Below, piece by piece: positions 48,985 to 57,211 of a stretch of 64,000 nucleotides of DNA; positions within the stretch are counted from its first letter, which is position 1; every line of letters starts with the position of its first letter. The DNA is from JANPLN01 sp043757265 (GTDB lineage: Bacteria > Bdellovibrionota > Bdellovibrionia > Bdellovibrionales > JAGQZY01). The position numbers and the translations under genes are program-made. The notes below the pieces were generated by a model, which worked only from the letters and a program-made list of their open reading frames with translations, did not search any database and was not told where the DNA came from. The DNA is taken from the NCBI GenBank assembly GCA_043757265.1, contig JAYUQP010000066.1, forward strand, positions 1 to 64,000, given 5' to 3'.

Positions 48985-50200
48985 TAATGAAGTCGAAGAG
49001 CAACAAAGTCTAATTATCGAAGGTTCTGGCGGCGAAGCTGATGGCGGCAGTACAGCCCAAGCGACAACCGAGCAGGTTTTTGTCGACACCTTGCAAATGT
49101 TTTCCATCTTAGAAAGTTTGTTTTTTGCATCTGATAAGCCGGTCAGTTTAGCGACACTGAAAATGGTTTTTCAAAACACCAATGTGGATAACAAAACGCT
49201 CAAAAGAGCGATCGAAGAGCTCCAAAGTATTTACGCTGATCCGTCACGGGGTGTGAGCTTAGAGGAAGTGACTGGCGGTTGGCAGCTTCGCACAAAACTC
49301 GACAACATGGATTTTTTAAAAAAAATTAGCAAAGCGCGACCGTTCCGCTTAAGTGGACCAGCTTTAGAGGTGCTTTCGATTATTGCCTACAAACAACCGA
49401 TTATAAAAAATGAAGTGGATCAAATTCGCGGCGTCGAGTCGGGGCACCTTGTACGGGCTCTTATGGAAAAAAACCTCGTGAGCTTCGAAGGTAAAACAGA
49501 TTTACCTGGAAAACCCATGGCCTATTCCACAACGCGCAAGTTTCTAGAAATTTTTGGGCTTCGCAATCTCCAGGAACTTCCATCACTGTCAGAAATTGAT
49601 CAACTGTTGCCGGAAGGCATTGGCGAGGAAGAAGAAAAGGAAACTCTCAGTGATGTTACGTCGAGCCTTGCAAACTCGTTCACCGCAACCTCTTACTCTG
49701 AGGGCGAAGAAGAGCTTGGCCTTATTACGGAAAGATTAAATTCGATCGACACTTCGTCGGAATTTTTCGAGCAAGAAAAAGTCCGCCAAAAAGATAAGCG
49801 AGATCGTGAAAAAGCCGAAGATATTCGCGAGGCGATGGCCGTGGGCGAGCTTGTTGAAAATAAAGATGTGAAATGGCTCGAGCGCTACGAGTCTCAGTTG
49901 GCGTTAAAACAACAGGCCGAGGAAGCTGCCCAATTGGCGACAGTTTCGGTGCCAGTGGAGTTCGCGGACGCTAAAGCTCTGTCAGCCGCAGAAATAACAG
50001 ATGGCGAATCTCCGGCAACCAAGCTATCGCTGTTAGAACACACTGAAGCCAAGCCCCTATCAGATGAGGCTGCAGCGCTTGAGGCGCTTAATGCCGAAGC
50101 TAGAGAGGCCAATTTACCAGAAACGACTGTTCAGGCGGCGGTGAGTTTGGCGCAAGAGGCACTTAAAGACTGGAACGACGAAAGCAGCTCTGAAAATTGA
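48977..50200 (+). CDS. scpB: Segregation and condensation protein B with long acidic C-terminal extension
   Basis: About 407 residues. Residues ~35-215 carry the two winged-helix domains of ScpB (ILESLFFASDKPVSLATL, LSGPALEVLSIIAYKQPI, VDQIRGVESGHLVRALMEKNLV, FLEIFGL). ScpB joins ScpA and SMC in chromosome compaction. Standard ScpB proteins are about 190-210 residues, so roughly 190 extra residues here are Glu/Ala/Ser-rich and low complexity. AGGG is six bases before the ATG at 48977, 8 nt inside the end of scpA, while a TTG at 48962 is unlikely. The extension is unusual. Confidence 0.92.
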   Translation: MFDNEVEEQQSLIIEGSGGEADGGSTAQATTEQVFVDTLQMFSILESLFFASDKPVSLATLKMVFQNTNVDNKTLKRAIEELQSIYADPSRGVSLEEVTGGWQLRTKLDNMDFLKKISKARPFRLSGPALEVLSIIAYKQPIIKNEVDQIRGVESGHLVRALMEKNLVSFEGKTDLPGKPMAYSTTRKFLEIFGLRNLQELPSLSEIDQLLPEGIGEEEEKETLSDVTSSLANSFTATSYSEGEEELGLITERLNSIDTSSEFFEQEKVRQKDKRDREKAEDIREAMAVGELVENKDVKWLERYESQLALKQQAEEAAQLATVSVPVEFADAKALSAAEITDGESPATKLSLLEHTEAKPLSDEAAALEALNAEAREANLPETTVQAAVSLAQEALKDWNDESSSEN

Positions 50201-50233
50201 GGAGCCTACAGAAAGTTCATGTGACAAACAAAA

Positions 50234-50262
50234 CGACGACTCAATTGTGAATTGAGTCGTCG
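50234..50262 (-). terminator. 13-bp perfect hairpin terminator of the Asp-rich lipoprotein gene
   Basis: CGACGACTCAATT (50234-50246), loop GTG, AATTGAGTCGTCG (50250-50262). On the minus strand the stem is followed by TTTTGTTTG, a U-rich tract, so it suits the gene at 50293. It may also stop transcripts from scpB. Confidence 0.8.
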
Positions 50263-50292
50263 AGGAATCTCAAGGAGAGAGTTTAGGAAAGA

Positions 50293-51093
50293 CTACTGAA
50301 ATTTGTCCATCAAACTCTGGATTTCGGCATCGGTAAACATAAGAACTTGTGGTGTTCCGTTTTTACAATAACCGCGGCTTTCTACTGATTTAACTTCCAT
50401 CTTTTTACCCACGATTTCCATACAGGCGCGTTCGCTCATACACGCCGTTTTAGGCGTTGAGTTGTTGGCGACGATTTTACCGTCGATCACAGCTACATGC
50501 ATTGATTTTCCAGGGCCTGCGAGAATACACACAAACCGTGCATTACCGTCTTTACGATTTTTACAAGACACCCGAGTTTTAGACCCGTCTTCGTCAACGA
50601 TTTTGTCGTCGTCATCTTTATCTTCGTTTTTGGTTACGATGTCGTCGTCATCATCATTGTCGTCAAGTTTTTTTGGATCTTCTCTATCAACAATCTTGTC
50701 GTCATCGTCTTTCACTTCATCGACAGTCACAATGTCATCATCATCATCATTGTCGTCAAGTTTTATTGGTTCTTCTTTATCAACAACCTTGTCGTCATCG
50801 TCTTTATCTTCTTCTACAGTTACGACGTCGTCATCGTCATCGTTGTCGGTGGGATTTCTTGGGACATCTCTATCGACAATCGTGTCCTCGTTTATTTCTT
50901 TATCCTCTTCATTATCGATAACGTTGTTCACATCGTCTTTGATAATTTCAGGAATTTCTTCTTCCACCAATTGTTCGGATTCAACCGACATTGGTTTATT
51001 AAGATCTGATTTTGCAGAAAACGATTGATCTGAGCAGTTTTGAAAAACCACCGCAAGACCCACAAGACCTACCATTATTATATATTTCATCAT
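50293..51093 (-). CDS. Asp-rich repeat lipoprotein (FQNC lipobox)
   Basis: 266 residues. The signal peptide MMKYIIMVGLVGLAVVFQNC has the unusual FQNC lipobox at Cys20. An acidic linker is followed by three 31-residue tandem repeats (residues ~83-172), each with DNDDDDD and DKDDDDK blocks. This is strongly acidic, likely calcium-binding and unfolded without metal. The C-terminal ~95 residues contain four or five Cys (SCKNRK, FVCIL, ACMSERACMEI, YCKNG) and may be a small disulfide-bonded domain. It is probably a surface protein. GGGGGAG precedes the start. The role is unknown. Confidence 0.75.
   Translation of the reverse strand: MMKYIIMVGLVGLAVVFQNCSDQSFSAKSDLNKPMSVESEQLVEEEIPEIIKDDVNNVIDNEEDKEINEDTIVDRDVPRNPTDNDDDDDVVTVEEDKDDDDKVVDKEEPIKLDDNDDDDDIVTVDEVKDDDDKIVDREDPKKLDDNDDDDDIVTKNEDKDDDDKIVDEDGSKTRVSCKNRKDGNARFVCILAGPGKSMHVAVIDGKIVANNSTPKTACMSERACMEIVGKKMEVKSVESRGYCKNGTPQVLMFTDAEIQSLMDKFQ
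50578..50847 (-). repeat. 93-bp tandem repeat inside the Asp-rich lipoprotein gene
   Basis: About three copies of a 93-bp unit; matching CATTGTCGTCAAG blocks lie at 50655 and 50748, exactly 93 bp apart. The GAT/GAC-type codons make a satellite-like stretch. The length is a multiple of three, so copy gain or loss stays in frame. Confidence 0.85.
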
Positions 51094-51208
51094 AACTCCC
51101 CCTTTGAGTTATCCATCTCATCGGCATCGCGAGGCTGGACTTTAGGTGAGAATGTAATGTTTTGAGGCAAATAGAGGTTTTATTTACATTTTTTGACAAG
51201 ATTGATTT

Positions 51209-51246
51209 TCACTTTGAGATGAAACAGAGAGTTCATCTCAAAGTGA
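51209..51246. terminator. 15-bp perfect hairpin near end of L,D-transpeptidase gene
   Basis: TCACTTTGAGATGAA (51209-51223), 8-nt loop, TTCATCTCAAAGTGA (51232-51246), 7 bp after the minus-strand stop. There is no U-tract, so it may be a terminator or a 3'-end stabiliser. Confidence 0.7.
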
Positions 51247-51253
51247 GCTGATT

Positions 51254-52450
51254 TTATTGTGGGCCACCAAAGGTTCGGTTGAACCAACGTCCAAGGCCGG
51301 TCTCGCGGAATGGTCTACGCGGTGGAATTGGAGACAGGGGAGGAGCTTCGGCACTATTCGTGGCAGGCGTGGTTGCTGTGGCGCCAGCTGTGGTTGGACT
51401 TCCGCCACGAGCCACAACGGCTTCGTTATAAAGTCTTTCGTTACACATGCGACTGAGCTCGCCTCTTCGAGCGGTAGAGAGTCGATCGAACTCCTGCTGG
51501 AATGCGGTGCTTTGTGTATGGGGATCTAAATTAAGTATACTGCCAAAACACTCAGTCTTTCTTTGGTTAAATGTAAGTCTATCTGCTTCGCACTTTGCCC
51601 GCTCCGCATCACGCGCAGCCTGGGGCCGTGAATCAGTGACTTGAACGTTAAAGTTCCGGCTTTGCCGAGCGACGGTGAATTGTTTTGGATCTTGGCACCA
51701 GCCCGGGCGAGCTGTTGGAGAGCAGTCTGGTGCAGAGGTATAGTCCACGCAGCGTCGTCGGTTTTCAAAACGTAGACAGCGAGGCACTTGGACCACGGAA
51801 TTATCGAGTCCACTAATACGTGCAGACGGCAGGGTCACTTCGCGTTCAACGCAAACTCGTTCGGTCTCGTAACGATCGCAAGCGGCGATTTCGTCAAAAA
51901 GAGTTCGCGCATCCCACGGAAAAAGGCGAACACAACCGCCGGATCCCGTGCTGGTTTGCTCTGGCGTTTTAGGTCCTAGCGCTTGAGAGGCTTCTTCTGT
52001 ACCTGCTGCATGGATAGCCTCGCCACCATTATAAAAAATACTGTGTGCCATTAATGCGCCGTCTTCGTACCGTCCGGTCTCTGGATTGCGAGTGAGCCAC
52101 GTGTTGGAGTAATGCGCTTCGCGGAGAGTTTGCCCTTGGAAGCTACCAGGCGTCGTTGTTGAGCAACTTGGATTCTTATTAAAGTTCGTTGGAATATCAA
52201 AAGTTCCGCGGCCCGAAGAAATCGGAAACGTGTAAGCGACCTGGGCTCCTCGATAGACAATCATCTTTTGAACAGCGGGGTTAATATCCATTACAACACG
52301 GATGTCGGAATTTTCGCTGCCCGGGGTGTCTGTTTGAGCGCTAGTTACTTCGGAGTCATGTTCGGACGCGATGCCACGGTGACTGGAATTTGAAGAGGTA
52401 CAAGCTGTAACACTCAGAAGGCAAAAAAGGATAAAAAATTTTAATGGCAT
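51254..52450 (-). CDS. L,D-transpeptidase (YkuD) domain lipoprotein
   Basis: 398 residues. The lipobox is VTACTSS, Cys17. A YkuD domain at about residues 50-200 follows with GALMAHSIFYNGGEAIHAAG (His147) and TSTGSGGCVRLFPWDA (Cys173). The catalytic Cys is intact; the usual SHGC reads SGGC, which is a tolerated variant in some members but loses one conserved His. L,D-transpeptidases make or alter 3-3 peptidoglycan cross-links or attach proteins to the wall; in predators they can modify prey wall. The C-terminal half is Cys-rich (RCLRFENRRRC) and proline-rich. Activity is plausible but not certain. Confidence 0.82.
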   Translation of the reverse strand: MPLKFFILFCLLSVTACTSSNSSHRGIASEHDSEVTSAQTDTPGSENSDIRVVMDINPAVQKMIVYRGAQVAYTFPISSGRGTFDIPTNFNKNPSCSTTTPGSFQGQTLREAHYSNTWLTRNPETGRYEDGALMAHSIFYNGGEAIHAAGTEEASQALGPKTPEQTSTGSGGCVRLFPWDARTLFDEIAACDRYETERVCVEREVTLPSARISGLDNSVVQVPRCLRFENRRRCVDYTSAPDCSPTARPGWCQDPKQFTVARQSRNFNVQVTDSRPQAARDAERAKCEADRLTFNQRKTECFGSILNLDPHTQSTAFQQEFDRLSTARRGELSRMCNERLYNEAVVARGGSPTTAGATATTPATNSAEAPPLSPIPPRRPFRETGLGRWFNRTFGGPQ

Positions 52451-52529
52451 GAAACCCCCACATCAGAAGCATAGCGCATGTTGCAGAGGCAAAAAAGTTA
52501 AAAAAGACTTCGACTAAACTATAAAGGCG

Positions 52530-52697
52530 ATGTTTACGAAAAAAGTTCGCTACCTCGCCAATAGTCCATGGCGTGGTTTTTGGCCCCGATACAAGGAAGA
52601 CGGGTCCGCGACATGGAATTGCTCAGCGCGGGTATGGGCGCGCCGTAAATCTCCTAAAGCCGAATCTCATTCTTTCGTTCAGTGTCGGGAGCCGTAG
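52530..52697 (+). CDS. Possible small Trp- and Arg-rich protein (55 aa)
   Basis: ATG at 52530 with AAAGG close upstream, ending TAG at 52695. The product begins MFTKKVRYLANSPWRGFWPR and is basic, with four Trp residues. It lies divergent to the transpeptidase gene and overlaps the tail of the small minus-strand gene at 52654 by 44 nt. There is no family match. The tight overlap and the close SD make it uncertain. Confidence 0.3.
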   Translation: MFTKKVRYLANSPWRGFWPRYKEDGSATWNCSARVWARRKSPKAESHSFVQCREP

Positions 52698-52851
52698 GGG
52701 ATTCAAGCGGAAATTCGTTCGGATCGGGATCAACTTCGGGCAGCTCATTGGGGGGAGGATCATTTGCAGGTTGTTGAGGGGTCGCAGGGTCAATACGGGG
52801 CGCTTCGTTAGGTTGGTTTCCGTTGGGTTGCTTCATGTGTGTTTGTTGCAT
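52654..52851 (-). CDS. Small Pro/Asn-rich disordered protein (65 aa)
   Basis: ATG at 52851 with GAGAGG about six bases upstream, against a poorer start at 52899. It reads MQQTHMKQPNGNQPNEAPRI and goes on with Pro-Asn-Glu-Asp-rich sequence, ending RKNEIRL. No hydrophobic core or signal peptide; predicted disordered, acidic. No family is recognised. A good SD and biased composition support translation. It stands alone between the transpeptidase gene and a barrel gene. Confidence 0.55.
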   Translation of the reverse strand: MQQTHMKQPNGNQPNEAPRIDPATPQQPANDPPPNELPEVDPDPNEFPLESPTAPDTERKNEIRL

Positions 52852-52986
52852 TTGGACCTCTCCCAGCAGTTGCTGGCAAAAATTCGACACTGCAAACATA
52901 TCCTAAAAGAAGAGTTTTAAAATTTAAGATTTCATCACACAGAAATGAAACCCTGAAATGAGTTCCAACTTTCGGACTTCCGAGAT

Positions 52987-53913
52987 TTAAAAAGTATAAC
53001 CAGCTTTGATTTCAAGCTCGGAGAGGCTGAAATCAAATTTTTGATTATTGATTTCGTAGTCCAAGTTATAAAAATTGAAGCTGGCGTCAGCAAAAATATT
53101 TTGCCACATATAATACCTTCCGCCCAAGTGAAACCCGAAGTCACCATTCATTTCACCTGCAAAGCCCGAACTGCTAACGAATAAATGATTGAGGCCAAAA
53201 TATCCGTAAGTCGATTCGTCCCACTGATAGCGCAAATTAGAAAACAGAGAAAGAGTTTTGATTTTTGCAGCATCGCCAAAATTTCCTGCTTGGGTTGCTC
53301 CAGCGCCGCCCAATGAAAAACGACCGTAAGAGCGCGGCAACTGATAGGCAGCGCCAGCCGAGAGGCTTAAGTTATAGGGGAGTTTCCAAAAAAAGTATTC
53401 GGCTCCCAGGGAAAGGGTGTTTGAACCACGAAAATCCCCGATGGTTGTGTTTTGGTTGAGTTGGGCTTCGCCATCGAGACGACTGCCCGTGAGATACGAA
53501 AAAGTCGCAGAGAGGCGGTCTTTTATATAGGTTTCGTAAAACTCTTGGTCTAAATATCCAAGGTCCGCAGAAATACTATCGGTCGACATCTGTGCAGTGA
53601 TTATTTTGGGTTCGGAGGTGACGATTCTTTCCACAATCACTTTTGGGCGAGGGGCTACAATTGTTCCCTTTGAAATATATTCTTTCTGACATTGCTCAGT
53701 GTTGACGTAGATGAAGTCGGTGACAATCTTTTCAACAACAAGAAAACAACTTCCCTGCGGGGTTTCCACCACAAATTCATTTCCGACAGAGTATTTAGTG
53801 GCATCGAGCGTTGCAATGACTGCGAGATTGTTTCGCGGGGGTTCGAAACGAAGGATGGAATAGGATTCTGCAAAAGACATGAAAGATGAAGCGAAAAGTA
53901 AAATTGAAAGCAT
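52987..53913 (-). CDS. Outer-membrane beta-barrel protein with N-terminal periplasmic part
   Basis: 308 residues. The signal peptide MLSILLFASSFMSFA is followed by a periplasmic segment (~residues 20-110, with two Cys: GSCFLVV and TEQCQK), then a barrel of about 12 strands: LGAEYFFWKLPYNLSLSAGAAY, SLFSNLRYQWDESTYGYFGLNHLF, GFHLGGRYYMWQNIFADASFNFYNL, ending IKAGYTF with the terminal Phe needed by the BAM machinery. No family is recognised. GGAG lies six bases before the ATG. It stands alone; a porin or surface role is a guess. Confidence 0.75.
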   Translation of the reverse strand: MLSILLFASSFMSFAESYSILRFEPPRNNLAVIATLDATKYSVGNEFVVETPQGSCFLVVEKIVTDFIYVNTEQCQKEYISKGTIVAPRPKVIVERIVTSEPKIITAQMSTDSISADLGYLDQEFYETYIKDRLSATFSYLTGSRLDGEAQLNQNTTIGDFRGSNTLSLGAEYFFWKLPYNLSLSAGAAYQLPRSYGRFSLGGAGATQAGNFGDAAKIKTLSLFSNLRYQWDESTYGYFGLNHLFVSSSGFAGEMNGDFGFHLGGRYYMWQNIFADASFNFYNLDYEINNQKFDFSLSELEIKAGYTF

Positions 53914-54118
53914 GAAAATCTCCTCTATGCCCAGATCCCACCACGACCGTCCAAACTGGTCAATGCCAATTGCAACGCCGTTAGTTCTCTCGGATAATTT
54001 GCATCGACTCAGGGCTAAATTACCGCGACGCTGATAAATAGAAAATTTCGGCCGGCTTTTTCAATTGAGTTACCGTTTCAGATGGGTTTGCAAAACTGCG
54101 CCGTTATTGCACAGAAAT

Positions 54119-54248
54119 GATCTCCTGGTTATTTCTCAGATCAACCTAAAGTTGATCTGCAAAGACCAGTCAATTTCCGAACTGATCTACTGGTGATTTC
54201 TCAGATCAACCTAAAGTTGATCTGCAAAAAACAGTCAATTTCCAAATT
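54119..54248 (-). repeat. 65-bp tandem repeat with hairpin, copied from the 3' end of the FAD gene
   Basis: Two full 65-bp units (54119-54183 and 54184-54248) and the start of a third. On the minus strand each unit holds GTAGATCA.TT.GGAAATTGA, which encodes Val-Asp-Gln-Phe-Gly-Asn-stop in both, followed by a 9-bp hairpin CAGATCAAC-TTTAG-GTTGATCTG. The unit nearer the gene includes the real stop at 54235-54237. Confidence 0.85.
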
Positions 54249-55773
54249 GATCTACGATTGCCTCTGCCGTACGCACGCCGTCGCAGGCGGCACTGGTGAT
54301 ACCGCCGGCATAGCCTGCACCTTCGCCGACAGGGAAAAGTCCAAAATGCGAAACCGATTGCAGCGTTACGCTGGAGCGAGGGACGCGGATTGGGCACGAA
54401 GTCCGCGTTTCGACTCCGTGCATTTGCGCGTGTCGTGATGCAAAACCGCGCATCTTCCGGTCAAAAATTTCAAGAGCTTCACTGAGGCGCATATAAATGC
54501 TCGCCGGTAAAATACGATCCAGCCGAATGGGTGTAGCCCCAGAGGGAGAACTCGTAGATGTATTCTTTGAATTGGTTTGCGAAAGAAAACTCAAAACGTC
54601 CTGGGTAGGAATTTGCTTGGTTCCTTTATTTTCTTGCACACGGATAAACGATTCGTGTTCCAGCTGGCGGCGAAGTTTCATGCCGCCAAAAATATCCGAG
54701 CCAAATAGTTTTTCGTGATTAATCGAGACCACAATTGCGGCATTCGCGTAAGGAGAGCCTCGGTTGTAGTTGCTCATGCCATTGGAAACAACGCCATCGG
54801 TTTCCGTGCCCGATGATAAAACGTAACCTCCAGGGCACATGCAAAACGAATAAACACCGATGTCGTCCGTGGAATCGTGATGGGCTAATTTGTAATTGGC
54901 GGCTTTCAGCTCTGGGTGTTCTTTGTATTCGCCGTACTGGATGGAGTTTATCAACTCCTGGGAATGTTCAATGCGTAATCCGAGGGCAAAAGATTTGCCC
55001 TCAAGGGTGACACCCTCTTCGTGAAGGTGATCGAACATGTCGTTTGCAGAGTGTCCAGTGGCTAATATAACTACGGGCGATTGAAATTCTTTTTGTTCGG
55101 CCGTTTTCACGCCTTGTACTTTTTGATTTTTAAAAACAATTCGCTCGATGCGGGTATTAAAATGAATGTCGCATCCGGCGGCTAATAAATAGGCGCGGAG
55201 CTTAGGAATCACCCTACGAATACGATCAGATCCCACATGCGGATTCGATAGATATTTAATCTCATTAGGGGCGCCAAAATCAACAAGCCGATCCATGACG
55301 TATGGAATGTGAGGAGATTTAATGCGTGTAATCAATTTCCCGTCGGAGTAAAGTCCTGCGCCACCTTCGCCAAAACAAACATTATCTTCTGGGTTCAACG
55401 TGCCATACCGCCAAAATTTGTTTATTGAAACGATCCGTTTTTCGCAAGCCGAGCCTCTTTCAAAAAGAATGGGCTTAAAGCCGCGTTCAATAAGCCGTAG
55501 CGCCGCAAAAAGTCCTGCGGGCCCCGCGCCAATAATGATCGGTCGAAAGGCAGGCGAGGAGATTTTTTTCTCCACAACGATTTTATCGGAGGGAGGGGTT
55601 TCCTGTTGTGTAAAGATTTCCACCGAATAGATCCATTCGGGTTTTCTATCTCCGCGAGCATCGATAGACTTTCGGAGTATGCGATGGGCTTTATAATCTG
55701 ACTCAAGAAGTTGTAATTTTTCTTGTAAATCCTCTCCGAGGGGGATTTTTAAGTCTTTGATTATTTTACTCAT
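54235..55773 (-). CDS. FAD-dependent dehydrogenase (COG2509-like)
   Basis: 512 residues. After an N-terminal domain (IKDLKIPLGEDLQEKLQLLESDY and so on) comes the FAD-binding motif IIIGAGPAGLFAALRLIERGF, near residue 83. Other family blocks are FGEGGAGLYSDGKLITRI, ILATGHSANDMF, SFCMCPGGYVLSSGTE and GLFPVGEGAGYAGGITSAACDG near the C-terminus. It fits the uncharacterised FAD-dependent dehydrogenase family found in many bacteria, which probably works on a large or unusual substrate. ATG at 55773 fits the family start, and 55851 does not. The 3' end is duplicated downstream. Confidence 0.9.
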   Translation of the reverse strand: MSKIIKDLKIPLGEDLQEKLQLLESDYKAHRILRKSIDARGDRKPEWIYSVEIFTQQETPPSDKIVVEKKISSPAFRPIIIGAGPAGLFAALRLIERGFKPILFERGSACEKRIVSINKFWRYGTLNPEDNVCFGEGGAGLYSDGKLITRIKSPHIPYVMDRLVDFGAPNEIKYLSNPHVGSDRIRRVIPKLRAYLLAAGCDIHFNTRIERIVFKNQKVQGVKTAEQKEFQSPVVILATGHSANDMFDHLHEEGVTLEGKSFALGLRIEHSQELINSIQYGEYKEHPELKAANYKLAHHDSTDDIGVYSFCMCPGGYVLSSGTETDGVVSNGMSNYNRGSPYANAAIVVSINHEKLFGSDIFGGMKLRRQLEHESFIRVQENKGTKQIPTQDVLSFLSQTNSKNTSTSSPSGATPIRLDRILPASIYMRLSEALEIFDRKMRGFASRHAQMHGVETRTSCPIRVPRSSVTLQSVSHFGLFPVGEGAGYAGGITSAACDGVRTAEAIVDQFGN

Positions 55774-55828
55774 GTGTTTTAACCTAACATAGTTTTTACA
55801 ACCCGTCGACTGATGATGACTGTTGATC

Positions 55829-56749
55829 ATGTTGGCCAAAAAGTTGGACAAGAATGACGAAGAGTTATGGCGGACAATTTTTAGGATGAGCGTGCTCGTG
55901 CAAAAGAAATTTTTAACAAAGTTGATACGCGATCAGGTGATGAGTGCAGTGATGCCTTCATTGCCTAAAAAATACTTGAGCCATTATGTGGGCGCATTTG
56001 CCTACAAAAAATGGCCCCTTCCGTTTGCCCAACTGTCGGTGAAAGCTTTTGCTTCGTTGGTAGGGTTAGATATGAGCGAGGCTGAAAAGCCCCTCAGCGA
56101 ATACAAAAGCGTAGGGGAGTTGTTTTCCCGTCGACTTAAAAAAGAGGCTCGCCCTCTTCAGGGAGAACGAATTCATCCCTGCGATAGCCGGATCACTCAA
56201 AGCGGAAAAATTGTGCAAGGAATTTTGATTCAGGCCAAAGGTATTAAGTACACCTTAGAAGAATTTTTGCCGCAGACACCATGGGCTGACTCCCTCGAAG
56301 GGGGCACTTTCACAACCTATTATTTAAGCCCAAAAGACTACCACCGGGTGCATTCGCCGATGAAGGGCAAGGTCTGCTGGTTAAAAACATTTCCCGGCGA
56401 ACTGTGGCCAGTCAATTATTGGAGTCTGCGCAACATTCCGGGCGTCCTCGCCGTGAATGAACGCGTGGCTATTGGCATCGAAACTCCCCAGGGCCGCGCT
56501 ATTCTGGTTATGGTGGGCGCCACAAACGTGGGAAGCATGTCATTTCCGTTTGATCCTTCGGTTCATACCAATCAATATCCTTTTAAAAATCGACGGCTGT
56601 TAATGGAATACACCCCGCGCAAAACTGTGGCAGTGGGAGACGAGCTAGGTGTGTTCAACTTAGGAAGCACAGTGGTACTTCTAACCGAAGCAAAAATGAA
56701 CTGGGTACCCAGCGAGTCCCGCAAAGTAAAAATGGGCGAGACCCTTTAA
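55829..56749 (+). CDS. psd: Phosphatidylserine decarboxylase (proenzyme)
   Basis: 306 residues. It makes phosphatidylethanolamine, the main zwitterionic lipid of Gram-negative membranes. The pyruvoyl group comes from self-cleavage at LGS280T, which is intact (FNLGSTVVLLTEAK). The Asp-His-Ser relay is visible as Asp119 (HPCDSRI), His172 and His175 (DYHRVHSPMKG). YKSVGELFSRRLKKEARP is the early family block. ATG at 55829 and TTG at 55823 are alternatives. It is divergent from the FAD dehydrogenase, with only 55 bp between the start codons. Confidence 0.95.
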   Translation: MLAKKLDKNDEELWRTIFRMSVLVQKKFLTKLIRDQVMSAVMPSLPKKYLSHYVGAFAYKKWPLPFAQLSVKAFASLVGLDMSEAEKPLSEYKSVGELFSRRLKKEARPLQGERIHPCDSRITQSGKIVQGILIQAKGIKYTLEEFLPQTPWADSLEGGTFTTYYLSPKDYHRVHSPMKGKVCWLKTFPGELWPVNYWSLRNIPGVLAVNERVAIGIETPQGRAILVMVGATNVGSMSFPFDPSVHTNQYPFKNRRLLMEYTPRKTVAVGDELGVFNLGSTVVLLTEAKMNWVPSESRKVKMGETL

Positions 56750-56750
56750 G

Positions 56751-57089
56751 GGTCGCTCCCTTGGGGGAGCTCCCGAACGACTGCCACACTGTCGTAAAAA
56801 CTATGCACCTTCGGGCGAGTTCGAGATGCTTGTTACAAGGTCGCTCCTTACGGAGCTCCCGAACATCCGTCGCACTGTCGTTAGACGTTTGCAGCTCAGG
56901 GTAACTTTAGATTCCTTGCATGCATTAGGTGAGGCTCTTCTGGACTCAAACAACCAGAGTCGCCATAGCGAGCGGACCTACGTCCTATCTCGAAAAGCCA
57001 ACCAAACTCGTTTGTCTTTTCGAAGTTCCGGAGGGAGCTTCGAAGCAAGCTCCTGTAGTAACTTCGAGGGGAGCTCTGAAGGAGCGACC
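56751..57089. repeat. Mosaic of direct and inverted GGTCGCTCC repeats
   Basis: GGTCGCTCC...GGAGCTCCC occurs at 56751-56774 and 56839-56860 as direct copies, followed in each by a related CCGAAC...CACTGTCGT tail, and once inverted at 57068-57089 (GGGGAGCTC...GGAGCGACC). Another small hairpin (TTCGAAG/CTTCGAA) lies between. No protein is encoded. It fills the 460-bp gap between psd and the lipoprotein gene. Confidence 0.75.
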
Positions 57090-57211
57090 AATTGACAGCT
57101 CCGGAGGAGAGACCGTGGCTATACCATTGGACAGTTAACTAGATCTTTAAAAGCGCCGATAGTTTGTTTAGCGCCGATCAAGATAGCTTGATCCTCTCTA
57201 AGGAGATTTCT

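Noticed and set aside
50462..51028. 188-codon plus-strand frame, nearly all Ser, antisense to the Asp-rich lipoprotein
   Set aside because: It is the mirror image of the GAT/GAC repeat in the real gene, which has a signal peptide, SD and terminator.
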